From: Sabellastarte sp. h YS-2021 | Taxonomy: Eukaryota > Annelida > Polychaeta > Sabellida > Sabellidae | DNA: 64,000 nt | Direction: 5' to 3' | Assembly (NCBI GenBank): GCA_964017235.1 | Contig: OZ024931.1 | Coordinates: 124,817,530-124,881,529 of the forward strand | Part shown: piece by piece, positions 13,201 to 24,900 of the stretch | How the letters are laid out: each line of letters starts with the position of its first letter | How positions within the stretch are numbered: the first letter of the stretch is position 1 | Made by a program: the position numbers and the translations under genes | The notes under the pieces: model-generated | Database searches by the model: none | What the model was told of the DNA's origin: nothing | The model's input: the letters and a program-made list of their open reading frames with translations, nothing else

Positions 13201-14474
13201 TGGATATATTTTGAGTAATACTACTTGTTGCCAATATCTGGATTGTAAGTGCTTGATTTTGAAAGCTACATTGGCTAATTTAGTTGCACTATTGACTTTC
13301 AATGAGAAGGGACCACCATGTCTACTTCTGTGATGAACATCAATATATTGCCATCATTAACAGAACAGTATAATGTCAATAAGATGTGTTTTTGACTTAC
13401 CCTGAGCAGTTCTACGAGGGGACTATCTTGCTATTTGTCTCTACTTTGTATTAAGATTTTCAATCATGATCAGAACAATACAATGTCAATTACATTTACT
13501 GACTTTTACTGAACAGTTCTACGTAGAAATTGCCATGTTTCATGAATTGCAATGTACATGAAAATGTTATCTTTATAAACAAAACAATAAAATGTCAGAT
13601 GTATTGTAGTTCTAGGCATGGACCATCATGTCTCTCTACCTCTGTAATTTATATCAAAATGATGTCTTGGGTAACCTAACAATACCATATCAGTAAGACT
13701 TGTTATTGACTTACCCGGAGTAGTTCTATGCGGGGACCATCATGTCTCTCTACCTGTGTAATGTACATCAAGATATTTCCCTCATCAGCAAACAGTGAAG
13801 ACCAGCTGTGTGTTGAACCAGCACATCGGATTTTTAGCTGTACATGAACATAGAGCCTTTTGGGGTTTGTATTCAAATGATAACCTTGCAATAATAGGCA
13901 AAAGTGTTTTCTTAGTTTTTATTTTTAAAATAACAAATCGAAGAGAATACAGCAGGGTGTCAAGGATGACACTTTCTGTAACGTTATGAAAGAATAACGG
14001 CCTGAATCAATTTTACTGATTAGCTTTATATTTTCTTGCCATTTCAAATATCTGTCAACATATAGCCTTTACAATGTGTTAAATGCCATATTGAATAGAC
14101 ATATTGAACTAATCTATGAGAGTGAGACTTTTCTTTTATCTTCTTAATAGTAGCTTTGAAGGTGCAACAAACAGAATTATTGTTCTCCTGTATTGTCACT
14201 GGACAAGTAATGGTTGTCAAGCATGGAGGCTACTGAGGAGGTTAAGATGGAAAAAAACAATTCAATATGCATTCATCCAGAACATATACATTGATTTATA
14301 CCCCAAGCTTCTTGGCCGCCTTAACAACAGCCTGGATTTCTTCCAGTGACCTTGGTGTGACCTTGAATACACCTGCTGTCTTCCTACTGGTGGCCCAGTT
14401 CTGAAAATCCTCCAGCTTCACTCTTGGTCTGGGTCCAATCTCCCATTGTAAATGCTGACGTTTGATTTTTTGCT
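10210..14474 (-). CDS. FAD-linked aldonolactone oxidase (L-gulonolactone / D-arabinono-1,4-lactone oxidase-like), copy B
   Basis: Exons in transcript order are 14474-14302 (5' end uncertain), 13837-13715, 13008-12859, 11786-10749 and 10377-10210. Exons 2, 3 and 4 are exactly the lengths of copy A (123, 150 and 1038 bp) and share its phases, so the two genes are duplicates. The FAD-linking His is kept in CAGSTHSWSS and the catalytic motif reads HWAKEWDY. The last exon ends KQSSSCVIM-stop. CVIM is a canonical CaaX box of the farnesylated type, preceded by the same SSSC as in copy A. An acceptor (CTTTAG) at 14480-14475 implies a short unlocated first exon carrying the start codon. If it were not used, the frame would run to an ATG at 14535 through low-complexity DNA, which is less likely. 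Intron 3 contains a CR1/L2 LINE fragment. Confidence 0.85.
11871..12481 (-). mobile_element. 3' fragment of a CR1/L2-clade LINE
   Basis: The - strand frame 12481-12026 (151 codons) reads as the end of a CR1/L2 reverse-transcriptase ORF. It has YLRKLQCIQNSLARIV, then LHWLPIRHHCIFK, then an F..LKAYLFCQAYPP-type terminus. The 3' tail follows at 12025-11871 and ends in short GGAATT repeats, the usual microsatellite end of this group. The element is 5'-truncated and lies in intron 3 of oxidase copy B. Confidence 0.85.
13297..13837 (-). repeat. Decayed tandem array containing partial copies of oxidase exon 2
   Basis: The stretch holds about four degenerate units followed by the functional exon 2 (13837-13715). 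Each unit repeats the 3' half of the exon, its splice donor and some intron. The shared segment AACARTAnnATGTCA starts at about 13365, 13474, 13583 and 13678, giving a period of 95-109 bp. The copy near 13398 still shows the donor (ACTTAC on +), while the one at 13600-13668 keeps the exon sequence GGACCATCATGTCTCTCTAC. None keeps a full open exon. Confidence 0.75.
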
Positions 14475-14489
14475 CTAAAGCGGTATACC

Positions 14490-14700
14490 AGTTATATAGT
14501 AGGTAATAGTTAGATATCAGTTGTATATGATTCATGTAGATGTTATATATTACGCATACAGCACTTATATAGAAGTTATATAGCAGTTGTATAGTAATTA
14601 TACATTATATTTTCTTGTATATCACTTCAAAAAGGAAATATAGTAGTAATATTGTGGGTATACACGGCTATAGAGTAGTTGTATGGTAGTTATGTTATGT
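14490..14700. repeat. TATATAG-rich degenerate minisatellite
   Basis: The stretch is built from loosely repeated words such as TTATATAGTAG, TTATATAGAAG and TTGTATAGTA. It lies just upstream of the most 5' located exon of oxidase copy B, which is one reason to distrust the ATG at 14535. Confidence 0.6.
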
Positions 14701-14850
14701 ATTAATATTTGAGTCATATATTTAATCAAAAACAACCATATGCTGGTTGTTTTCACATCCATACCAATAACCAAAGCCCCCATAGGTAGTGCTTTGCGAC
14801 CCGAGTAGAAATTTCATGTACATGACTTGAAATTGCAAACAAATGATGAT

Positions 14851-15030
14851 AAAACATGAAAATATGTATTTTTATTATGCTATAAAACAAAAATAATAAT
14901 AATAATATCATTAAGCTTCAAATAAAGCACATCCAGTGACAAAACATGAAATTATGTATTTTTATTATGTTATAAAACAAAAATAATAATAATAATAATA
15001 CCATCAAACTTCAAATAAAGCACATCCAGT
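14851..15030. repeat. 90-bp tandem duplication with AAT microsatellite
   Basis: Units at 14851-14940 and 14941-15030 are nearly identical. Each starts AAAACATGAAA, includes an (AAT)n run and ends in AAATAAAGCACATCCAGT. Confidence 0.9.
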
Positions 15031-16774
15031 ATTCTCTGAAGTGTCCTGAACTTAGCCCATTGAACTAAAATAATGTACAGCTTTAAGAATATATTCCCAT
15101 CTATGAATATGTCCAGAATCAGCAACAAAAATTTATACAAGCTGGACAGTAACAGCATCTTAGTGACTCTTCAGATTAGTTACTCATTTACACTGAGTAA
15201 AATATGTATTTATCTGCTGTTCTTAACCATGTTAAAGTAACTGATGTATTGAACACTGAGTATGGATTGAAGTCACATTATCCTTAAATCTGACACACCT
15301 TTGATGTCATACGGGGGAGTAAATCAAATCGGCTTTTAAACTTTGTCAGATGGACCTTACTGATCACCAATAAGTGTGACCACAGTTTGCAAATGATCAA
15401 AATATACATTTTTCGAAAAATGAAATGTAGGTATTATATACCATTTCGATGCAAAATGCAATCTGAAGTTTTCAGTGGAAAAACTTAGCCAATTTTAGGT
15501 GTGATAGAATAAAATGATGCATAGATTAATGCTGTCAGATTACATATTCAATTGCAATCTTATTCCACGTTTGTGTTTTTAGGATTACTCTGCAAAGCCA
15601 CCCGTGTTTCTTCTGTTCTGTTGTCAAGATAGACAGTGTGTAATTCATTACATCAATTTTAGAGTTATTGTGTTTGTTTTTTCGAATCGACAAGTGAGTG
15701 AGTCGGTACGTATGTAAAGAAACAATCATTAGCAAGTAAGTTTGTAAAGAAGTAAATTAGAATATCAAACAGCTTGTACAAATAAGGAAATAATATCTCC
15801 CACAATATTATAAAACAGTTTGACCCACTGACAAGCTATCAGTCAAGGATGATCTTGGAAAGATCAAAGTGCAGAGGTGTAATCAACAAACATTACCTCC
15901 CTGTCTCCTCAGTGTATGACAAGTGCTGTGGTTACCGATACATGCTAGTGATAATACACATTGACCATTGTGTGGATAATATTTAGAAAGTATATTGTGG
16001 TATGTAATGATTGTTTATAGCTTATTACTCATCCTATAAGGACTGAAGCTAAGTATTTTTGGTTTTTGCTAACTTCTGTATTTCTTATTAGACCACCTGT
16101 TACTCTATACAAAGTATTTCTTGATAAATGATCATATCTTGTCATTGTACTTTTTTATGTATATACTTCATGTTATCTATTTCAAAATACTGTATATTAT
16201 AAGCCTTTCCACGCGGTACTAAGTTTTGCTTTTTCAGTTAATATACACCATAGCTCATGGAAATTAATTCAAGGTGTATTCAACCATTCCTGTATCCTGT
16301 TACTTTATTATTCTCTTCAGTGTCAACGTATCATTTTTGACAGCTAAAATGTTTATCCTTATACTATATTTTACCAATGCTAAAATATCATACCAGTATG
16401 TAAATATTTTCACTTGTCATATCGAATAAAAATTAACAAAGATTAAAGTAACCTTTGACAGCCAGGGTCATATTGAGACCGCCTATTGGTATTTTAAACA
16501 TATTACCATCAGTTGGATTTGAACCCACGTCCATAGAAGTATCTCTGTTAACAAAGAAGGGGTTAGAAAAGTTTTTACCAAGACAGCACAACAGCTAAAT
16601 TAATAAAATTTAATGATTATATAATCAGGTATAAATATAACAAGTTTAAATATGTAAGTAAAGGATTTTTGTTCAATAAAGAATACATCCAGCTTTTTAA
16701 AAATTCCTTTCACTGAATATCTGTTATAGGTTTTGGCACTTTAAAGGCCTTTTTGTTGTATTGTATGTTTCCAG
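15031..16774. other. Gene-free stretch upstream of the sulfotransferase
   Basis: No coding exon was recognised. A short SINE-like stretch in reverse orientation is visible at about 16455-16540. The right end (TATGTTTCCAG immediately before the ATG at 16775) looks like a 3' splice site. The sulfotransferase transcript therefore probably has a 5' untranslated exon somewhere in this stretch. Confidence 0.5.
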
Positions 16775-18265
16775 ATGTTCCGAAAATGTCAGAAGATATG
16801 GGAAAGTCAGGGACTACTGACAGCGTTAGTGCTGATATGCTTACCAACAGTTTTGTTAGTTCTCTACTCCAGAAAACGGTACCATGAATTGTTGCTGTAT
16901 CATGGGGAAAACCCAACATTTGGACTCAGTCATGTAGCAATGAAGACACAGCACGATGCACAAGAAGAAAAAAGAGCTGATCATTTTACAATGGGACAAA
17001 TCTCTAACCTCACTGCATCATCACTATTTGATGAAAATCTCTGTAATCACCAGGTGTGTAATGTCTACTTCATAAAAGTCCACAAAACTGGTAGTACCAC
17101 CATGCAAAATATACTTTACAGGTTTGGATTTAAACGAAAATTACCTTTCAGTCTCTTTGCATGTGGAAATGGCATGCCTTTCCCCAATCCTGCTTACGGT
17201 AAATACATGGTCAAAGATATGCCATACAAACATTTTAACATCATGCCAGAACATGCTTTCTACCTTCCCGATGCATTTCGCAGTTATATGCCTCTTCACA
17301 CAAAAGTCATATCACTTCTAAGACATCCACTGGAAAATTTAAAGTCCACTATATCTTTCCATGGCCTTAGTAGTAAAATGGGCTTCAAAAGTAAAAGAGG
17401 AGATTTTCTTGAAGGGTTTTTGAAAAACCCTCATTTGTATGATGCCAGGGCCAAATTTGCAGGCAGTTCAACGGATTGCGGACCATTTAGAGCACCATCT
17501 TATACCAAAAATGCAATGGCTTACCATTTTGGATTGAATAATCAGAGTGAACATGATTCTGCTAAATTATGGCATTTTGTCAAGGAGCTCAATAAAACTG
17601 TAGACTTGGTGTTAATATTGGAGTCCTTTGACGAATCTTTGATTCTGATGAAGAGAAACTTTAACTGGAGTACTGAAGATATTTTGTACCTGCCATTGTG
17701 GAGTCTCAAGTTTCATGGCAAACCAGACATAAAGCTCAACATGAAGAGCAACAGGACAAAGAATCTTATTGAAAAACATGAACAGTGGAGTCCTGGAGAT
17801 TATATATTGTACAAGTACTTTTCAGAAAAGATGTATAACCTTCTATCTCAGCAAAATCAGGATTTCTGGGATGAAGTGAAGATGTTCAAAAGACTGTTGG
17901 TGAAAACTAAGTCATTCTGTAAATCCATGTGTTCATCATTAGATTCTGTATCCCATGGAGCATCATCTACCAGCTCCCAGTTCCTGAAAGAACACTTAGT
18001 TTTTGCAGAATCGAAATGGAGTAGGAAGATAGTCTTGACTCGTGCTGACTGTATAACTATGATGCTTGCTACCTTGGATTACCAAGAGGCTTTAAAGGTC
18101 TTGCAAGTTCCAGGCTACTGTGACAGATCTTATAGAAAACGGAAAAGCAGCAAGCAGTATTGCAATACTAAGGACCATGTGATTTATACCTTTCCTTGGA
18201 AAGTGGTTAAATCTAAAATTCTTGGCTCAAAGCAAACTTGCTTAAGATATTTTCAAATTGCATAG
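16775..18265 (+). CDS. Gal3ST-type sulfotransferase (galactosylceramide sulfotransferase / galactose-3-O-sulfotransferase family)
   Basis: This is a 496-aa open frame in one coding exon. It has a short cytosolic N-terminus and a signal-anchor at about residues 13-31 (GLLTALVLICLPTVLLVLY), as in Golgi type II enzymes, then a lumenal catalytic domain. The PAPS 5'-phosphosulfate loop is VHKTGSTTMQNILYRFG (about residues 109-125). The 3'-phosphate motif is ISLLRHPLENLKS (about 180-192). Several N-x-S/T sites are present. The family transfers sulfate from PAPS to galactose 3-OH of glycolipids or glycans; which acceptor is used here is not shown. The length is somewhat above the usual 420-490 aa because of a basic, Cys-containing C-terminal tail. 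A splice acceptor abuts the ATG, suggesting a 5'UTR intron. AATAAA follows at 18336. Confidence 0.9.
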   Translation: MFRKCQKIWESQGLLTALVLICLPTVLLVLYSRKRYHELLLYHGENPTFGLSHVAMKTQHDAQEEKRADHFTMGQISNLTASSLFDENLCNHQVCNVYFIKVHKTGSTTMQNILYRFGFKRKLPFSLFACGNGMPFPNPAYGKYMVKDMPYKHFNIMPEHAFYLPDAFRSYMPLHTKVISLLRHPLENLKSTISFHGLSSKMGFKSKRGDFLEGFLKNPHLYDARAKFAGSSTDCGPFRAPSYTKNAMAYHFGLNNQSEHDSAKLWHFVKELNKTVDLVLILESFDESLILMKRNFNWSTEDILYLPLWSLKFHGKPDIKLNMKSNRTKNLIEKHEQWSPGDYILYKYFSEKMYNLLSQQNQDFWDEVKMFKRLLVKTKSFCKSMCSSLDSVSHGASSTSSQFLKEHLVFAESKWSRKIVLTRADCITMMLATLDYQEALKVLQVPGYCDRSYRKRKSSKQYCNTKDHVIYTFPWKVVKSKILGSKQTCLRYFQIA

Positions 18266-18335
18266 AGTAGAAAAATGAATTATATGCTACAATGGTAGTA
18301 TAAATGATAAAGTTTTCCAATACGTTTGTATTTTC

Positions 18336-18341
18336 AATAAA
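18336..18341 (+). terminator. Polyadenylation signal of the sulfotransferase gene
   Basis: A canonical AATAAA lies 71 bp after the stop codon. Confidence 0.7.
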
Positions 18342-18917
18342 GCATAACTTTTTTATTAATGATATGAATGTTCAATGTTCAACTGATACATATTTAGAAA
18401 TATTTTGTTATGACTCTGATTGCTGTATTTATTGTAAATAATTTGTCAATACTGGTGTTGTGTATACCTCAAACAAAACATAAAATGATTTTGACCATTG
18501 AACATCAAATTATATTCAACTTGAGAAAAAAATTCAAGCCTAATTCAGTGAAAGTTTAGCTGATTAATCAAATATGTCTCTACTGTTTCTGTACAAAACA
18601 TCAAACAAAAGAATTATCTATGAAACACCAAGTGTTTTTATTACTACTCCATTAAAAATTTGTCACTTTCACCTAGTCAAAATTACATTGACCACTTACA
18701 TATGACATATTATAACTACAAGTCAACATAACTATAACTTGAAGATTTTCAAGGACAAAAACAAAATAGGTCAAAAGATAAAAACATTGTGTGAAACACC
18801 AATTGATGCTAATCATTTGATCGAGTAAATATGTAACATTAGCTTTGTTACAGATCCAAAAGCCCTACATATGCATTATTAGAGATATGCACTTCATTCA
18901 GTGATCTTGTTTCAATC
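18342..18917. other. Short intergenic region before the first depolymerase gene
   Basis: A+T-rich DNA without recognisable coding or repeat content. It should contain the promoter of the gene starting at 18918, but no motif could be assigned. Confidence 0.4.
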
Positions 18918-21900
18918 ATGTTGTTGGTGTATGTGTTGTTATTTGTTTCGGTGGACAGAACATTCAGTCAACAGCCTCCTCTTGGTATGTATGTTACGTT
19001 TCCATTTGTATGGTTCTGTATCCGTGATCCACTACCAGCCGATGGAATTTGTGTGTCCATATTAAATCCTAAGAAGTGTCCCCACTTTGTCAACATGTCA
19101 TTTAAGATATTCAATGAGTGATTTTGTAAGTGTTTTGTCAATATATATCACGAATTCATTCGGAATTAAGATAATTCTTAATCATGCCCATAATTCTAAA
19201 ACATAGATGCAGAAACATTAAAAACCGCATATGATACATTTGAAATGTTTGCAAATAATCATACATTGATAAAAATTTATATTGGTTCAGCTTTGAAGTT
19301 TTGGCGGTAGATATTGGATTAAAAAGTGCACATCACACAAACTGTACACAGTTTTATAACAGGGCGTTGCTAACATTGCCACTTGACCACAACCGATTAA
19401 CATGTATAGATAGATAGGTCAGACTGATAATATTTCTATGATAGAATGTTATTCATTGTTTAAGTAGACAGTACATGGCATGGTTGTGAATTAATTTATT
19501 GTTTTTATGTCAGCTGACTTGTCAGTCAGTTGACATTAGTCTATCACTCTGACCTAAAGTACAAGGCACAGAAACAGGCTGTTTCTTTTAAAAGATACCT
19601 TATCTATCGAGGATGAAAGGTTGTTCAAGGCATGCAGGCATGCACGAAGATCTGTTCCCCCAGAGCCATTAGAAGTGAGGTACTCCCACCCAAAATTAAT
19701 AAAAAATTCAACACTTTATCACAGTTTGCCCAGTTAAATAGCTTGTATCTTCAAAAGTATTGCAGATATACATTCAACGTTAAAACACAAACTTTACTTT
19801 AACACAGTAAAGTTTGAGACTGGTTGTTCAAGGCATGAATGAGTATTACCTACTTACCCATTTTTACCAGTTTTAATAATGGAAAATGTCTTTTGCCTTC
19901 TTTATTATTGATCCCAGAGATCTGGGATTTGAAGACCACTTATGGAAAATCATGAGACTTGCATATTTTTTTAGGATCAGACTTGAGCTTTGATCCTTTC
20001 TTCAAGATCATCTGGGATTGTTGATACTTTTAATGCCCTGTATTGGTCCTAGATATTTGGGATGTGAATACAACTTCTAGGAAATCATGTGCCCTGAATC
20101 TTTTTGTGGGCTCAGATTTGACCTTTGACACTCGTTTCAAGGTCAAATTAGGCCCTGCCACTTATAATCCATTTCCTATACTTCCACTTGTACTCTGAAG
20201 CTCAAATCACGAAGTTAACTGAGACAGAGCCCATTCACGGGCACTGATTACCTGTTTTTAAATCACTGCCACTACAATTGAGAATTATTAACTGTCCATA
20301 GACAGATGGGCAGGCAGACATATAGAACAAAAGAGCAACAGATAAAAGATATAGTTTCAATTTATGACACCAGTCAGCTATAAAAAAGTTTACCAAGAAA
20401 ATTCTAATTTGAAGTTGCATGATAATTTCCTGTTGTTAAATACTGAATTAGTTGCATGATAATTTCCTGTTGTTAAATACTGAATTAGTCAATGACTAAC
20501 ATTTTATTAGAATCAGTTTTCCCTGTTGAGTCAATGACTAAGTCAATGACTTATATTTTTCAGAATCAATTTTCCCTGCTGGGTATAAAATCAGACATAA
20601 TGGGCAAAAATTGGCTCTAAGTTGAACCAAATAGCCACAATAAATAGCCCACACGACTTTAAGCTATGCCTGGGAGACGTCATTAGTCTGGTGGTTATAA
20701 AGCTTTGTTAAATGATCCTTTGGCTCACATGTTGGTAGACTTGAATCCAGTGCATGACTCATGGGTTCTTATGATCTAATCTAATATGAACTACTACAAC
20801 ACTTAGTCTCCTTCAATTGACAGACTCTAAGGCATAGCTAAACGCAAACAAATTGAATAATCATGGGTCCAGTGACATAGCCTGTGGTACTGAGGTCCTC
20901 TCATGATGCAATTTTGACTCCTATATATTTCTACAGCTCCAAAAAATATGCTGCATTTAGTCAGAAACTAGATTTGTTTTTAAACTCAGGGTTGAGGCGA
21001 CCTAACATACACCAAAGCTGAGATTTACTAGGCCACTGACAGCTTCCTCACAATATAATACAAACAAACATAAGAAATGGCACTAATAAAGTTATACCAA
21101 GCATTGCACTATAAGGTGAAGGGTACATTTTAATATTATGTTATTCACCACTGTTTCAGAACAGCTTAACATAGACCAAGATGCAATCTCAGTATCTGGA
21201 TTTTCATCTGGAGGTTCCATGGCACATCTGTTCCATGTAGCATACTCTGGTCTCTTTATGGGAGCAGCAGTAATGGCTGCAGGCAAGTTCTTAAGCTATA
21301 CAACTATGACTGATAGATTCCAGTTTAAATTATTTTTTTATTATATATTTATGGAAATGAGGAAAACAATGCATTATTCTACATTATTGCTCATTTGATA
21401 TTTAAAAGTCACTGTTAATTTCTCCATATAAGGTTGGGACTGGATTCAAACCCACAGCATTAGAGGTGGGCGGCCGGTGTACTCCAGATCCCACAGCCAT
21501 TCCCTTGAAAGCTGTATCACATAACAATTTGTGTATCAACTATCAGATCATGTAACCTTTTTAACCAGATCCATGCAATGTCTACCACATACCACTCCCA
21601 GATACTAAGACAAATATGTCAAAATAATTTGTGTACCAAAAGCACAGGTCTATTGAAAACGACTTTTGTAAACTACCCATGTCCACTTTATTCCAATATA
21701 CTCATTTACATAGAGGTCAGTGTTCTAATTTAATCTCACGAGAGTCTTGCTAATTCATGATGTTAGTGTGTTGATAAGAGGAAGAGGGATTATAAGATAT
21801 TTGGAACTTCTAAGAGTTTACTCTACACGCCTGAGATGCCAATAAATATTCATTAATAAATGTCCATCTACAATTCATTTATAACTGACTACAGGGCCTA

Positions 21901-24900
21901 GGTGATTGCAAGGGTTGAGGGGGTGCTGCAAATGGTTCTAACCAAATGACAAGAAAACAAGAATTTCCCAGAGGAAACATATTGTTTGTCCTGAGTGACT
22001 AGATAGATGTTAATAATGGAGTTGAAATGGGGTATATTGTTATCCATATAAGCATTTCAATACCTGGAACATCTGCTTAGTTTACTACATGTTGGAGATA
22101 CTGAGGTGGTTTAATAAACCTTCCCGTTCAGTTCCCTACAACTGTGCCGTGGTGTCTGGGTCCAACACTTGCACAGATACACCCCAGGACATAGATGTGG
22201 CTGCCTGTCAAGCCTCAGCTGAAGAGAATGCCCAACAAGGGGAGATTGATGACGTCACGAACATGGCGGATGACCAAATATGGGTATTCAACAGTGCCTG
22301 GGATACAACTGTTCAACCTGGTAATTTTTTATGTATGCAAAGCTCAAATAATGGAAATCTTACATGTTATACGTATGAAGACTAGAATAGCAGTTTTAAG
22401 ATCAAATATATTAATTATACAGGTTAGCATTGTTAACCACAGTATAATAAGCATACTACTGTTCTTTCTGTTGCAAATAACATTGTTGTATTGTAACCCG
22501 TTCAATATTGGTTGTTTAACAGTTTCACTGTGACAGATAAAATGTCAGGAATTTCATTTGAACTTCACTACATGTGACACAAAAGCTAAATCTTACAAGA
22601 AATTCACTGTAATAGATAGAAATATAGGAATCAGGAGTTTTCTTTTATTTCAATGCAACAGACAGAAAACTTGAACATTACACGAATTTCACACTATTTT
22701 TGGTAGTGATAATTAAAGAAGAAAAACATACTTTAAACATTGAAATGTTTTGCAGAAGCAGCAACCAAGGTGGCAGAGTTTTATGAGAAGTATGGCAATA
22801 ACATTTTCTTGCACGACACACTTGAAACCTTTCACATATTTGTAAGTACATGAAGTGACTTGTTGTCATGTTATTTAAACATTGTTGCTAGTAGCTGTTA
22901 TATATATTCTGCACACCAATGTGTTAATTCACGTCCTTGGTGGCCAAAGGTAAGCACATTCGGCATCTAATCACAGGCTGTCACCTCTGTGTGGGTTCGA
23001 CGCCCTACTGTCTCAATATCACTCTGGCTATTGAATGTGACGTGCAACCCCAACTTTGACTTCATAGATGGATTTAGTGAGAATGTGTATTGTTGAAGCT
23101 CAATTCTTCAAATATTGATATGTGTATTGGTAATGCCCCATTCACAATACACTTGCTATAACCCACTGGTAAGAAGTTTTATTCAGTGATGGAACCATCT
23201 CCCAGGATGCCTCATATCTTCAGCGGTTTGTGTATCCATAAGGTCTGATGTACATGGCCACTGATTGCACTTGGTGTGTAACTGTAAATAACAGTAGGAT
23301 GGCAGTAGGAATAGCGTAGTATAAACGTATCTCACTGAGACACAACCTCTAAGTACCTCCATTCACCTTATGCTGCCATCACACTAACATGTTACACCAA
23401 AACACGACCGAGTCACAAACTTATAAAAACTATGACCCACACCTTCAGTTACCGTATGAAAAATTCATCTATGCTTTTCACGGTTACAAATTCAGAGGCA
23501 CAAATTTTAAACATTTTAAAACTTCCGTAGGACACTGAAGGAATTGGACAGAATGCCACTGTGTCACAAGTTTGCATACAGAGGTCAGATGATAAATGAA
23601 ATACAAGGGCAGTTTGCCCAATGCCTACTACTGCGAGGTATACTGCCTGCAGTGTGAATCGGTTGTAATGAATATGTATGTAATGAAACAATGTTTATAG
23701 AAAGTACCGCCTCGCTCCATAACTCAGCACATACCTTAACTTGGCACAGACTGGAACAAAGAATATTTATTGACAACTGGTTGTCATTGACATGCATTGC
23801 TCCTCATTTTGAAATCACACTTTCCTAAGAAGTACTGCTGTGGCGCTAGAAATAGATTCCACATCGGAGCTCTGTTACTCTGTTAATCCTTGAGCTGGTA
23901 GAATCTGTTCATTTGATCGGAAATCACACATCACTCTAAATTAGCATCAGTTTCATTGTCTATTATTTTAAAGCTAGCTACAATACTGGTTTATAATTAT
24001 GATAAATGTCCTTCATCTAGCACGGTCAGACAGCTCTCCATCATAATCTTCACTGGTTTGTACAATTATATTTGCATTTGTTTTTTATACTCTGAGCAAT
24101 ATCTCCATGTACTACAGGATTCAAAGCGCTAGTACACAATTTTAATATTAAGAAACTTAATGAAACAGCCCACACACCACCTATCCCTGACAATTTTATT
24201 TATTTAAAACAATTTACTTCCTGGAATTTACTCAAACATAAAGACAATTTTCATATCTTACAGCCCTTTGAATTTAATATCAATTATTTTTAAAATTCAC
24301 AATGTCATGAATTCAGTGCCATCTTGGTATGTAATATAACAGTTTCCTTAGACGTATGGCTGTTCTTAAAATAGATTACCCATCAGAGCTGTGTTACTCT
24401 TGTTAATCTTTGAGCAGACAGAGTCATCATGTTTGTCAAAAATACTCACTATTGGATCAAATAGAAGCTCAGAGGACCTGATCGCACTCGACCTTATGAT
24501 TTTACGTTTTTTGGCTTTCCATCTGTTGAGACGTCAATATTGCAAATTTAGTAGAACCTAGGGGTAAATATTGGACTTGCGACTTTGTGAAGATATCAGA
24601 CAAAGTTGAGAATCTAATACCAGTCTCTCACTCTTCCAGTTTACGCCCTGTAGGCCCGCTTGGGGCAAAGCAAGATGCTATGTGAGTTAGCTAAAGTTAC
24701 AAGACATATAAATATTGTGTTTTTAAGAATTTCTGTATGCCAATTAAGAGTCTTAATGTACTGATTTCAAGTAGAAAGGATATTATCGCCCCTTATAAAG
24801 CATTCTAAATGTTGATTGTTCTGTTTTTATGCAAAACCCAAGAACTTTATGCCCAACTTATGCCAAATTATGGTAGGAAAAGTGGTGAAGAGTACTATTC

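Noticed and set aside
14475-14535. ATG at 14535 as the start of oxidase copy B
   Set aside because: The extension is low-complexity TATATAG DNA, has no counterpart in copy A, and a good splice acceptor lies at 14480-14475.
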